Of a stretch of DNA of 64,000 nucleotides, positions 54,987 to 63,874 are shown piece by piece. Within the stretch, counting starts at the first letter, position 1; every line of letters begins with the position of its first letter. The notes beneath the pieces were generated by a model that was not told the origin of the DNA, ran no database searches, and saw only the letters and a list, made by a program, of their open reading frames with translations. The translations under genes were made by a program, and so were the position numbers. The DNA is taken from assembly GCF_014467075.1 (NCBI RefSeq), contig NZ_AP023027.1, positions 1,863,501 through 1,927,500 of the forward strand. Direction: 5' to 3'. Source of the stretch: Anaerostipes caccae L1-92 (lineage in GTDB: Bacteria; Bacillota; Clostridia; Lachnospirales; Lachnospiraceae).

Positions 54987-55783
54987 AATTCACCCTCCAC
55001 AAACGGATTGATGCCCATCCGCGAAAAATAAATTTCCAGGGCAGGGTCCAGATAAGCATTCACTTCTGCCTGTTTCTGCACCCAATCATTGTCTATGCCC
55101 TCGAATTTCCCAAATTCTATGAGCTCCTGCAGTATACTGATATCTCCGCCGGTAAATTCTGTGATCAATGTCCAAAATTTTTCTGCCAGCACCTGAGCCT
55201 TTTCATCTTCAGGCGGGACGCCCTTTTCACTGAGTTCTATGGCTTCTTCGTTCAGGCAATTATACTTCTCCATAAAAATCGTACCGCTTTCCTCGTCAAA
55301 ACGGCTTCGGATATTATCCAGCAGACTGTCGTCAAAATGCTTGATCAGCCAGTAGTACTCGTTGTTCATATGGAAATTTACAATAATATCGGCATATTTC
55401 TTAAAATCCACGGTCTGAATCTGCAACACCTCTGACTTTAACATTTCAATGGCATTTAACGATTCCGTCAGACGATCTATTTTTTCTCTGACAGCAGCAG
55501 CCTGCCTTGAAAGGGCATCCGCAACATCATCGGGCGAGTCAAGGGAGATCAGTCTGTTCTTTATATCATCCAGTGAAAATCCCAGAGACTTTAAGGACAG
55601 GATCTGGTGAAGCCTCACCATGTCTTTATATGTATACAGTCTGCGGCCGCCTCTGCTTTCGGCGGACGGAGAAAAAATGCCTTGTTTATCATAATACTGT
55701 AAAGCACGAACCGTAATCCCCATTTTCTTTGCAAGCTCTCCGACTGTCATATATTCTTTGGATGACTCTCTTTGTTCTCTCAT
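54983..55783 (-). CDS. MerR-family regulator with TipAS-like domain, controls ABC exporter
   Basis: A 266-residue regulator: MerR helix-turn-helix (MTVGELAKKMGITVRALQYYD), coiled coil, and a TipAS-like C-terminal domain (DEKAQVLAEKFWTLI). AGGAGG lies 8 bases before the ATG at 55783, so the longer start is used. It is coupled to the ABC genes and preceded by a MerR-type promoter, so it is a likely drug sensor that activates its own exporter operon. Confidence 0.88.
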   Translation of the reverse strand: MREQRESSKEYMTVGELAKKMGITVRALQYYDKQGIFSPSAESRGGRRLYTYKDMVRLHQILSLKSLGFSLDDIKNRLISLDSPDDVADALSRQAAAVREKIDRLTESLNAIEMLKSEVLQIQTVDFKKYADIIVNFHMNNEYYWLIKHFDDSLLDNIRSRFDEESGTIFMEKYNCLNEEAIELSEKGVPPEDEKAQVLAEKFWTLITEFTGGDISILQELIEFGKFEGIDNDWVQKQAEVNAYLDPALEIYFSRMGINPFVEGEL

Positions 55784-55803
55784 TTGTCGTACCTCCTAAA
55801 ATT

Positions 55804-55834
55804 ATTATAATTCATGACGCCGCGTCACAAGCAA
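55804..55834 (-). promoter_or_regulatory. MerR-type promoter with dyad in a 19-bp spacer
   Basis: On the minus strand TTGCTT (55834-55829) and TATAAT (55809-55804) are spaced by 19 bases. The spacer contains the perfect dyad TGACGCGGCGTCA (55827-55815). This is the textbook geometry for a MerR activator. Confidence 0.75.
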
Positions 55835-55836
55835 GC

Positions 55837-56010
55837 AGTTCTTGAACAAAAGTGTGCTTCACACACCTCGCGAACCAGTTTTTTCTATGCACAGCTTTTG
55901 TTCCGCGCACGAAGCAGCGCATCCTGCCCGCAGGGCTTTTTATTCCATAGGACGAACTCTCCTATGGAATAAAAAAAGCTTGATTGGGATATACCCAACC
56001 AAGCTGAAGT
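55837..56010. repeat. Intergenic hairpin cluster, no gene
   Basis: This stretch holds CCTGCCCGCAGG-GCTTTTT (terminator-like on plus), an inverted repeat TTTATTCCATAGGA / TCCTATGGAATAAA, and AAGCTTG-TTGGG / CCCAA-CCAAGCTT-like pairing to about 56005. The CGCGAACC and GCACGAAGCAGCGC runs look like dispersed intergenic repeat sequence. I see no coding region between 55784 and 56181. Confidence 0.4.
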
Positions 56011-56181
56011 CAGCGTTTAATGTTTATGTTTTTGCTGTAAAATAAAGCTTATCATTGATATAAATGCAGAATGATATGGTAAACATCTGGAATATATCTG
56101 TCTTTTAAATCAAATTTTTGTATTATCATACAATTTCTTTTGCTCATAAAACGTTCTCCCCAAAATCATTAATTTCTCAAA

Positions 56182-56856
56182 TTATAACCGCTGTATATGA
56201 AATGCCGTTGTCTGGGGTATCACAGAAGGCGTCTGAAAATTTGCATGAGTCACTCTCACCATATTGCCGGGCTGCAGATCACGCAGTCTGATCGGCAAAC
56301 CGAATTGGTTTGTAATAGTAGTGGAATTTGTAATTAAAAATCTGTTTTGATCATTCATATTCCTTGGATTTTCCGTAACGATAAAATGGTTGTCAAAATC
56401 AATTAAAACAATCCTTCCTGTTGTCACCGAGGATGGTCGCTGAGGCGGCAATGGCGGCCGCGGCGGCAGAGAAATCCTTTGTACAATCACAGAAACGGCA
56501 TTGGACTGAGGCGGTATGCTTCTTGTCATGCGTGATGAAAATATGACATTGACCCACATTCCCCTCTGAATACAGCATATACACATGCTCTGCCCAAAGG
56601 AATTTAAGATCACCGTATTCCTATTTAAATTTAAACGTATATATTGAATCGAATCAGGCCGGTTTCTTTCCGGGACAGAATAAGATATCAAGATATTTCC
56701 AACTGAATTATTAACACAAGAAGCCTCTTCCACGAAAGCATTGTTGATCCGCATCAGATTCCCTTGTTGAATCAATCTCCCACGAGTAATGTTATCCATA
56801 AAAGCTTCCAACAATTGTTTTACTGTATTATATTCAGAATTTGCCGGGCTGTTCAA
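56182..56856 (-). CDS. Unknown protein with two similar beta-rich modules
   Basis: A 224-residue protein that I do not recognise. Two segments share a layout: residues about 50-130 (IRLNLNRNTVILNSFG, then GMWVNVIF, IPPQSNAVSVIV) and about 145-224 (FLITNSTTITNQFG, LQPGNMVRVTH, IPQTTAFHIQ). They are joined by a Pro/Arg-rich linker (SLPPRPPLPPQRPS). Each resembles a small OB-like beta barrel, suggesting internal duplication. No signal peptide is seen. A downstream ATG (56799) could be the true start. Confidence 0.6.
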   Translation of the reverse strand: MNSPANSEYNTVKQLLEAFMDNITRGRLIQQGNLMRINNAFVEEASCVNNSVGNILISYSVPERNRPDSIQYIRLNLNRNTVILNSFGQSMCICCIQRGMWVNVIFSSRMTRSIPPQSNAVSVIVQRISLPPRPPLPPQRPSSVTTGRIVLIDFDNHFIVTENPRNMNDQNRFLITNSTTITNQFGLPIRLRDLQPGNMVRVTHANFQTPSVIPQTTAFHIQRL

Positions 56857-56878
56857 ATAGTGTACGGAATGATAAAGT

Positions 56879-57556
56879 TTATTCTTTGCTTTTCCATGGA
56901 CGCTTTTTATCCGTCCATCCTTTTTCCTGCCAATAATCTGAATCCGCCTTATTCCATCCGTTTTTTTGAACGATGCGCATGATATTGAAAAATAATCTGG
57001 TCTTTACAGACGGTTCTACTTTGCCATAATTGTTCTTGATTTTTAATGCCAAAGAATCGGTTTTCTTCTCTATATTATTTTTTATCTTGTTATTAATACC
57101 ATTCCACGCTACCGCCCTAACTGCAGCCCCATATTTATAAATCTTTGCAGTCCCCCAAAAGAACAGGCTGTCTGCCATATCTTTATTTGTGCTTTTCATT
57201 CCTCCCCCTGCAGCAGTCGAGATACAGACAGCCTGTTTATGGAACATCTTTTCTTCAGGACGGTGTACCATCCATCGGTACCCATAATGGTCTAAAAATG
57301 ACTTCATTGCGCCTGTTGCATGATATACATATACCGGGCTTGCCAGGATGATGACATCTGCATCATCCATGGCTTTAGTAATAGGTCTTAATTTTTCATA
57401 ATGAGGGCATGATGTTTCAGATCTTTCAAAACAGTTTGTACACCCTATGCAAAAGGAGTCAAAATCTCTTGGCAAAAAGAATTCTGTAACTTCCCCCTCC
57501 AGCTTTTCCGAGAGCATTTTTGCAATATGATAGGTAGAACCCTTATGGCTCTTTCA
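56879..57556 (-). pseudogene. NADPH-dependent FMN reductase/flavodoxin-family gene, 5' truncated
   Basis: The readable part covers most of an iron-sulfur/flavin NAD(P)H oxidoreductase: FCIGCTNCFER, then PVYVYHATGAMKSFLDHYG, and an ISTAAGGGMKST segment. Upstream of the first possible ATG (57517) the frame still encodes KGSTYHIAKM, which belongs to the N-terminal FMN-binding loop (GSPR-x-KGST), but an in-frame stop precedes it and no ribosome-binding site exists. The first 10-15 residues are missing, so the gene is probably dead. Confidence 0.6.
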
Positions 57557-57615
57557 TTAAAAAATTTTGCATTAGTTATGGCTTTACGCTGATAATAATT
57601 TGTTAAATTCTTACT

Positions 57616-58265
57616 TTATAGCATATATGTTAGTGTTCCATAAATCCATGTATCTGCTGTGTATTTTCCAGAAATAGCTTTAAAACTAACCGCTCCATTT
57701 TCGTTATTTACGAATAGCAAAGGTGAAATATATCCATTATGAACGAAAGTTACTTTCATAGTTTTTTTTGGCCAAAACTTTTTTGGTAAAATATATACTG
57801 TTATAGTTGTATCAGGTTGAACATCTTGCGCATAAGTAAAATTAAAAGTCAAATTCATTATTTCCCCGAATTTTTCTGCATATATACTACCGCTGTTAAA
57901 GCCAGCTTGTGTATACTCTTCCATTTCATATTCTAAAGCCGAATTTAAGCTATTAATTCTGCTATTCGTCCTCTCTATTGCTTCTGTATGTGCCTGATAT
58001 GCCTCAATGTTTACTAACCCGGCAGAGTTCATCACTACTTCAAATGGTGCTATATTAGAAATATCAAAACAGAAATCCCATGTAACAGAAAAACCCGGAC
58101 TTTCCTCCTCCGAAGGAATATTTTTAGCCTGTGCTGCCTGTGCAAGACAGAATATTCCTTTTCAGCTGCTGCCGCAGTATATGGCCCGGCAAAAAGGATT
58201 CGAGATGTATCTGTGACGGAGACGATTAATGAACTGTAAGATGACCGTGGCCCGTCATGTTTCAA
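57616..58265 (-). pseudogene. Unknown gene, apparently one frameshift
   Basis: The frame 58035-57616 encodes an Asn/Tyr-rich beta protein (TITVYILPKKFW, DTWIYGTLTYML) after a coiled segment (AHTEAIERTNSRINSLNS). In-frame coding-like sequence continues upstream without a start (AQAKNIPSEEESPGFSVTWD). A second frame from 58265 (TTG; SSLIVSVTDTSRILF) joins it if one base is added near 58147. No family is recognised. The appearance is compatible with a phage or secreted structural protein. Confidence 0.4.
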
Positions 58266-58489
58266 GAATAAAAATTTTTATCCAGCAGGAGTCCCCTGCT
58301 GGATATTTCATATCGTATCTTCATAATCATATCTATTACAGATAGTATGTACTGGTCTGTTTCAGTTATTGGCTCATTCACATCCGTCATTGGCCACAAA
58401 TGATTGATTATCTCTTCTAATATACATATAATTACAATCATACAGATCGTTTCATCACTTATTTACATCAAGCAAAGGAGGATCACAAT

Positions 58490-58975
58490 ATGCCATTTAG
58501 AACTTATACCCAAGATTTTATTCCAACGATCTCTTATGATCGTCTGTATTCTACAAATGATTTTGCACAAAGCATACTCACGCTCTTTGCACATCAACCG
58601 CCAGAAAATTACGATGATAATCCCAGACAAAATCACCCATGCTTAATGAGAACGCTTCGCGCAGTTGAAAGAAATCTCGATTCCCTCATTTCTACAAGGC
58701 AGCCTCTGCCGAGCAAAACAACGTCACTGCTGATCAATGGTCTGCCCGTTTATCACGAAACTGACACTAACCATGGCGCCAATAACTGTTCCCTATTTTA
58801 TACTTTCGACCAGGCCCAAAATAATCTTATAGAAATTCATGCGATAGGCGCTCATGAAACCTATTATAAATTGGACTGTGCCTCTGATGCATTTGATACT
58901 GCGGTGCAGGCACTGCCTGCCCAAACTTTATGGAGTTATCATGTAAGAGGGCAGCTTTATGCACCTCAAAGTTAG
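58490..58975 (+). CDS. Hypothetical protein (161 aa)
   Basis: An ATG with AAAGGAGG upstream opens a 161-residue frame. The product is soluble and mixed, with a C-terminal strand set (NNLIEIHAIGAHETYYKL). I recognise no family. The 58266-58489 upstream stretch holds only a short hairpin (58279-58304). It is monocistronic. Confidence 0.55.
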   Translation: MPFRTYTQDFIPTISYDRLYSTNDFAQSILTLFAHQPPENYDDNPRQNHPCLMRTLRAVERNLDSLISTRQPLPSKTTSLLINGLPVYHETDTNHGANNCSLFYTFDQAQNNLIEIHAIGAHETYYKLDCASDAFDTAVQALPAQTLWSYHVRGQLYAPQS

Positions 58976-59280
58976 TGGACAAGTATATTTATCTTTAGAT
59001 CCATATTTTATCAGGAAGATGGTATCTCATCATTTCCTGACAGTCCTCACACAATAACAAAGGATGCATTACACAGTCAGGATGCTGCGTAAAAATCATG
59101 ACATTTTCCACATGATTTCCGTTCGGCTCTTAGAATGCCTCACTCCAATCATATGGAAAATGGACGTAATGTCTGTTGGAGAAGGGCCTCTGTAAAAAAG
59201 GTGCCACCTGTGATAGTTTTTCTCCATTGTCGGAAGGAGGCCTTTCCAGAGCCGACTGGAGATAATGGAGAAAAACTCAT

Positions 59281-59331
59281 AATTATTTTGTTAACTACTT
59301 TTACATCTAATACATCATCAGCTGCAATACT
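59281..59331 (-). pseudogene. Scrap of a MazE-type antitoxin gene
   Basis: The minus strand reads SIAADDVLDVKVVNKII, closely matching the MazE-like antitoxin at 61212-61478 (NIAVDDALDVNVVNGMI), also at the DNA level. Neither start nor end is preserved. A near inverted repeat (AGTTTTTCTCCATT and AATGGAGAAAAACT, 59215-59277) lies next to it. No other gene is seen in 58976-59340. Confidence 0.6.
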
Positions 59332-59340
59332 GAATCTCCA

Positions 59341-59979
59341 TTAACTTTCATCTCTGGACGGCAATGATTGCATCAGGGCAAAGAAATGTTTCGGGTCGCC
59401 GGTACTAAAGTATTTATACCACGATTCCAGTGTGTTTGTTTCAAAAACATCTAAATATTCAATGATTTGTTTTGTCCACAACAAAGCTCCGGTGCAGCTT
59501 GCAGTAATAAGATTATTTTCTGCTGCGGATGGCTTGTCTATATAAAAACTTTGTCCTTTATAACCAGGAGAAACCATTTCAAGAAATCCCGGCCCGTTAC
59601 TGGTATGCGGACGCTGATCTAACAGCCCAAAGTTGGCAAGCGCTGCAGTAGCCCCGCAGATTGCACCTACCGCAGCACCTAAGGTGAGAAATTCACTTGC
59701 TTTCTCGATGACAGCGGCATGCTTTGGGTCGTTCCATGTATCTGATCCCGGCAAAAGCAGCATGCTTGTTTTACTCACAACAATATCGTCGATGAAACAA
59801 TCCGGCACAATGGTCATCCCGCCCATTGTATGGATTGGGTCCTTAGAATAGCTGACCGTCTTAAGTGATACACGCTGCGCGCCCTTTTTGAAAAATCTAC
59901 CGGAATTGAGCTCCGAAATAACATGCCCCAGTTCCCAGTCGGCTAAAGTATCAAGAACATAAACATAAATTGTAAACAT
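59341..59979 (-). CDS. DJ-1/PfpI family protein
   Basis: A 212-residue DJ-1/PfpI protein with the nucleophile-elbow cysteine in GAICGATAAL and an upstream acidic segment. The start at 59979 (MFTIYVYV) follows GGAGG by 6 bases and is preferred to 59997. Members act as glyoxalases, chaperones or transferases; the exact role is unknown. It is divergent from a WYL regulator, a common pairing with stress-response enzymes. Confidence 0.88.
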   Translation of the reverse strand: MFTIYVYVLDTLADWELGHVISELNSGRFFKKGAQRVSLKTVSYSKDPIHTMGGMTIVPDCFIDDIVVSKTSMLLLPGSDTWNDPKHAAVIEKASEFLTLGAAVGAICGATAALANFGLLDQRPHTSNGPGFLEMVSPGYKGQSFYIDKPSAAENNLITASCTGALLWTKQIIEYLDVFETNTLESWYKYFSTGDPKHFFALMQSLPSRDES

Positions 59980-60085
59980 AATTTCCTCCAATTTCATTGT
60001 CTTATTGATTTGTTTGCTTTATCATTGTACCATGTGATTGTTGACAACATTATGGCCATAATCCAAATCGAAAGGCAATTATTAA

Positions 60086-61018
60086 ATGAAAGTAGACAGG
60101 CTTGTTAGTATTATTATGATACTCCTTGATAAAAAACGTATAGGTGCGCAGGAGTTAGCAGATATGTTTGAAGTCTCACCCCGCACAATCTACCGCGACA
60201 TAGACGCTATTAACATGGCAGGCATTCCTGTCCGCGGAGCTGCGGGAGTAGGCGGCGGCTTTGAAATCATGCCGGAATACAAAATTGATAAAAAGGTCTT
60301 TTCCAGCGCTGACCTTTCCACTCTCTTGATGGGACTTTCCAGTCTTTCAAATATAATAAAAGGTGATGAGCTGATACACACTCTTACAAAAGTCAAGAGT
60401 TTTATTCCTGACGACAGGGCGAAAGAGATTGAATTAAAATTAAATCAAATATGTATAGACGTAAGTCCGTGGAAAGGTAACAGTAACTTACAAACATATG
60501 TAGAAATTATCAAAGCAGCCTTACAGGAAAACAAAGTACTTGCGTTTGAATATATCGCCCACCGCGGAATCAGCACCGTACGAACAGTCGATCCATATCA
60601 GCTTGTAATGAAAAGCAGTCATTGGTATTTACAGGGATATTGCCATAGAAGGAATGATTTTCGCTTATTCAGACTGTCTCGCATGTCAAATCTGCAAATG
60701 CAGGAGGAAACTTTTGCACTGCGGGATTATCAAAAGCCGACTTTAGACGTTACAGACATTTTAGAAGCCTTACAAACAAAAATCAAAATCCGAATTCATA
60801 AATCTGTGATGGATAGAGTGCTCGATTATTGCACCTATGAAGATTTTTCACCAGCCGGTGATGAGTATTACATTGTCAGCTTTCCCTTCATAGAGAATGA
60901 ATACCACTATGATATTCTTTTAAGTTTTGGGGATAAATGCGAGTGTTTAGAGCCAAAACATATCCGTGCAGAAATGAAACGCAGAATACATAATATAGCT
61001 AACTTATATGAAAAATGA
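60086..61018 (+). CDS. YafY-type HTH and WYL-domain transcriptional regulator
   Basis: A 310-residue regulator with an N-terminal winged helix (IGAQELADMFEVSPRTIYRD) and a WYL domain (YQLVMKSSHWYLQGYC, FRLFRLSRM), then a C-terminal extension (WCX). WYL domains sense ligands, often nucleotides. It is divergent from the DJ-1/PfpI gene, which it probably controls. Convergent with the MazF-like gene 10 bases downstream. Confidence 0.92.
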   Translation: MKVDRLVSIIMILLDKKRIGAQELADMFEVSPRTIYRDIDAINMAGIPVRGAAGVGGGFEIMPEYKIDKKVFSSADLSTLLMGLSSLSNIIKGDELIHTLTKVKSFIPDDRAKEIELKLNQICIDVSPWKGNSNLQTYVEIIKAALQENKVLAFEYIAHRGISTVRTVDPYQLVMKSSHWYLQGYCHRRNDFRLFRLSRMSNLQMQEETFALRDYQKPTLDVTDILEALQTKIKIRIHKSVMDRVLDYCTYEDFSPAGDEYYIVSFPFIENEYHYDILLSFGDKCECLEPKHIRAEMKRRIHNIANLYEK

Positions 61019-61027
61019 AACACAGCT

Positions 61028-61237
61028 TTATACATAATCAAAAATACTTTGAATTGCATCTGTTATATTGATAATGTCTGCCATTGGAATATGCAGAGGG
61101 CTGGCCACACTATTCTGAATAATGGGACAACCGATAATTTCACCGGTTTGATTAAAAAAGTCCTTACTCGTAACAAGTACAGGACTCTTGACTCTTTCTA
61201 TTTTGACAATATCACCTTGATGTAATGTTTCTTTCAT
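61028..61237 (-). CDS. Short, possibly degenerate MazF/PemK-like toxin
   Basis: A 69-residue protein that aligns with MazF at GDIVKI, VLVTSKDFFNQTG, IGCPI, PLHIPM and the end segment, but is far below the usual 110-120 residues. The loop before VLV that normally holds the GHEQxGxRPA motif with a catalytic arginine is absent, and so is the block between PLHIPM and the last helix. It overlaps the antitoxin by 26 bases. It may be inactive, or a compact variant. GAGG lies 6 bases before the ATG. Confidence 0.55.
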   Translation of the reverse strand: MKETLHQGDIVKIERVKSPVLVTSKDFFNQTGEIIGCPIIQNSVASPLHIPMADIINITDAIQSIFDYV

Positions 61238-61478
61238 TCCAAACCTCTTTTACTACAGGTTCTCCCCAGTCATACTCACCGTCTAAATTTAGTTTTCCAT
61301 TAAAATCGGCAGCTCTTTCTTCAAGAGTTTTATGTCCAAATGGTTTAACTAATGTAATCATGCCGTTCACTACGTTTACATCTAATGCATCATCAACTGC
61401 AATATTGGCTTCCTGTAAAATCTCTTTCGAAATACGTGTGCCTTGACTATTTCCCCATGTTTTAACCTGCGTTTGCAA
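61212..61478 (-). CDS. MazE-like AbrB-fold antitoxin
   Basis: An 88-residue protein with the swapped-hairpin AbrB/MazE pattern (KTWGNSQGTRISKEIL) and an acidic C-terminal tail (LNLDGEYDWGEPV) that would wrap around MazF. The start is TTG at 61478, 8 bases after GGAGG. It precedes and overlaps the MazF-like gene, the standard antitoxin-first layout, and probably represses its own promoter. Confidence 0.85.
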   Translation of the reverse strand: MQTQVKTWGNSQGTRISKEILQEANIAVDDALDVNVVNGMITLVKPFGHKTLEERAADFNGKLNLDGEYDWGEPVVKEVWNERNITSR

Positions 61479-61631
61479 GAAAACACCTCCATCGTTCTTG
61501 TATATATCACCACTATAAATTAATCAATTATTTCTATTATTTTGGCATTTAAGAACACTCCTAAATAAAAATCAAGAAACAAAGAATTGTACCAGATAAA
61601 CTGAAATTTATTAATTCAGCAAACTTTAAAT

Positions 61632-61780
61632 TTATCTGCTGATTATGTTCTTTAACCCTGTTGTCTTTCTTTCACAGGGTCTTGGCCTTTTAGAATTAGC
61701 ATGATGTTTTCTGCATTCATCACATTTGCCATAAACCTCACTTTTTGTTTTTTACAAGGGCACTTTTCGTTTATTGTCAT
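61632..61780 (-). pseudogene. Small Cys-rich protein gene with one frameshift
   Basis: ATG at 61780 starts MTINEKCPCKKQK; the expected continuation (EVYGKCDECRKHHANSKRPRP) is in the next frame. One missing base in the T5 or T6 runs at 61742-61753 explains this. The reconstructed protein (about 49 residues, with CPCK, CDEC and PCERK) matches a small family common in clostridia, probably zinc-binding. The surrounding 61479-61885 region holds nothing else I can identify. Confidence 0.55.
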
Positions 61781-61882
61781 TTTCTATCACCATAAATACT
61801 AATTTGTCTTATTATACAATATTTGTAAACAAAAAAATAGAAATACCTATCTTTTCCGAGTAATTTGTAACCTACGCACACC

Positions 61883-61925
61883 AAAAAAGGACCTCTGACA
61901 GCCATTCACACCATCAGAGATCCTT
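61883..61925 (-). terminator. Terminator of the GGGtGRT operon
   Basis: AAGGACCTCTGA (61887-61898) pairs with TCAGAGATCCTT (61914-61925) apart from one bulge; on the minus strand the hairpin is followed by TTTTTT. Confidence 0.7.
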
Positions 61926-61940
61926 ATTTTAAGCCATTTC

Positions 61941-62951
61941 TTAGAACTTACCTTCTTTTGCAGCTTCCTCGATCGCAACTGCAACTGCAACAGTTGCACC
62001 TACCATCGGGTTGTTGCCCATTCCGATCAGACCCATCATTTCAACGTGAGCCGGTACGGAAGAAGATCCTGCGAACTGTGCATCAGAATGCATACGTCCC
62101 ATAGTATCTGTCATACCATAAGAAGCCGGTCCTGCAGCCATGTTGTCCGGATGGAGTGTACGGCCTGTACCACCGCCGGATGCAACAGAGAAGTATTTTT
62201 TACCCTGCTCGATACATTCTTTTTTGTATGTACCTGCAACCGGGTGCTGGAAACGTGTTGGGTTCGTAGAGTTTCCTGTGATAGAAACGTCAACACCTTC
62301 TTTGTGCATGATAGCAACACCTTCTGTTACATCATTTGCACCGTAGCAGTTAACCTTTGCTCTCAGTCCTTCTGAGTAAGATTTTCTGAATACTTCTTCT
62401 ACTTTTCCTGTGGAGTAGTCCATCTTAGTTTCAACAAATGTAAATCCATTGATTCTGGAAATGATCTGTGCAGCATCTTTTCCAAGACCATTTAAGATAA
62501 CACGAAGTGGTTTCTGGCGTACTTTGTTCGCTTTTTCAGCGATACCAATCGCACCTTCTGCTGCTGCAAAAGACTCATGTCCTGCTAAGAATGCAAAACA
62601 TTCTGTCTCTTCTTCCAGAAGCATCTTACCTAAGTTACCATGTCCAAGACCTACTTTTCTCTGTTCTGCAACAGATCCGGGAATACAGAATGCCTGAAGT
62701 CCTTCACCGATTGCAGCAGCAGCGTCAGCAGCTCTTGTGCAGCCTTTTTTGATTGCAATGGCAGCACCTACGGTGTAAGCCCATTTTGCATTTTCAAAAC
62801 AGATCGGCTGGATGCCTTCTACCTGAGAATAAACATCTAATCCTGCAGCTTTTGTAACTTCAGCAGCTTCTTCAATAGAATTAATACCATATTCTTTTAA
62901 TACAGCAAGAATTTGTTTCTCTCTTCTCTCATATGATTCAAATAAAGCCAT
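61941..62951 (-). CDS. GGGtGRT protein
   Basis: A 336-residue protein carrying the family-naming motif SGGGTGRTLHPDN near residue 259, with highly conserved surroundings (AGPASYGMTD, GMGNNPMVGATVAVA). The family is found in anaerobes and has no established biochemical role. It is encoded 12 bases after the NifU-like scaffold gene, which is a recurrent pairing, suggesting a link to Fe-S cluster handling. Start (MALFESYERREK) has AGGAGG upstream. Confidence 0.92.
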   Translation of the reverse strand: MALFESYERREKQILAVLKEYGINSIEEAAEVTKAAGLDVYSQVEGIQPICFENAKWAYTVGAAIAIKKGCTRAADAAAAIGEGLQAFCIPGSVAEQRKVGLGHGNLGKMLLEEETECFAFLAGHESFAAAEGAIGIAEKANKVRQKPLRVILNGLGKDAAQIISRINGFTFVETKMDYSTGKVEEVFRKSYSEGLRAKVNCYGANDVTEGVAIMHKEGVDVSITGNSTNPTRFQHPVAGTYKKECIEQGKKYFSVASGGGTGRTLHPDNMAAGPASYGMTDTMGRMHSDAQFAGSSSVPAHVEMMGLIGMGNNPMVGATVAVAVAIEEAAKEGKF

Positions 62952-62963
62952 GTTCGTTACCTC

Positions 62964-63656
62964 CTATTGATTTCTCGGGTCAATGATTTTAGCAGCATCA
63001 TCTACTCTGCCGTACTGACCTTTTGCTTTGTCTAAAGCTGTCTGAGCGTCATCGCCTGCCTTGATGAAGTCCATCATCTTACCAAAGCTTACAAACTGGT
63101 ATCCGATAATCTGATCTTCTTCGTCCAAAGCGATTCCTGTAACATATCCTTCAGCCATTTCAAGGTAACGAGGTCCTTTTTTCAGTGTACCGTACATAGT
63201 ACCAACCTGAGATCTTAACCCTTTTCCTAAATCTTCAAGCCCTGCTCCGATTGGAAGCCCGTCCTCAGAGAAAGCACTCTGGGTTCTTCCGTATACGATC
63301 TGTAAGAACAGTTCTCTCATCGCTGTATTGATAGCATCACATACTAAGTCTGTATTTAATGCTTCTAAAATTGTTCTTCCTGGTAAAATTTCAGATGCCA
63401 TGGCAGCTGAGTGAGTCATACCAGAACATCCGATAGTCTCTACCAATGCTTCCTGGATAATTCCTTCTTTTACGTTCAGAGTTAACTTACATCCCCCCTG
63501 CTGAGGTGCACACCATCCAATACCGTGAGTCAGCCCGGAAATATCAGTTACGTTTTTTGCACTGATCCATTTTGCTTCTTCAGGGATCGGAGCAGCTCCG
63601 TGGTTTACACCCTGAGCTACAGTACACATTTGTTCTACTTCATGTGAATAAATCAT
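62964..63656 (-). CDS. NifU-like iron-sulfur cluster assembly scaffold protein
   Basis: A protein of about 230 residues with a NifU/IscU-like N-terminal region, including cysteines in GIGWCAPQQGGCKL and ETIGCSGMTHSAAMAS, the latter resembling TSCPD/IscU sites. The frame opens at 63698 but AAAGGAG lies 7 bases before the ATG at 63656 (MIYSHEV). With the following GGGtGRT gene it forms a two-gene operon. It may assemble a cluster for a specialised client. Confidence 0.85.
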   Translation of the reverse strand: MIYSHEVEQMCTVAQGVNHGAAPIPEEAKWISAKNVTDISGLTHGIGWCAPQQGGCKLTLNVKEGIIQEALVETIGCSGMTHSAAMASEILPGRTILEALNTDLVCDAINTAMRELFLQIVYGRTQSAFSEDGLPIGAGLEDLGKGLRSQVGTMYGTLKKGPRYLEMAEGYVTGIALDEEDQIIGYQFVSFGKMMDFIKAGDDAQTALDKAKGQYGRVDDAAKIIDPRNQ

Positions 63657-63817
63657 GTTGAAACTCCTTTCAGTGAATAAATAATAAACATTCCACACTC
63701 ATATGTAAGTAATGTTTTTAAGCTCATTTGCTCTAGTTTATTTTATCATATTGTTAAAATTAAAACAAGAAATTATCTCAATAACTTTGTAATGTTTTGT
63801 ATTTTTTCGCGGACTGG

Positions 63818-63855
63818 AAAAGGCCGGGTTCCATTCGCAGGACTCCGGCCTTTTT
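63818..63855. terminator. Terminator of the iron-alcohol dehydrogenase gene
   Basis: AAAAGGCCGG (63818-63827) and CCGGCCTTTT (63845-63854) form a strong stem with T runs on both strands. It isolates the dehydrogenase gene from the NifU-like operon. Confidence 0.7.
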
Positions 63856-63874
63856 CTGTTATTTTGCTCTGACC

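Noticed and set aside
55842..56045. 67-codon plus-strand ORF
   Set aside because: Composed of hairpins and intergenic repeat sequence; no ribosome-binding site.
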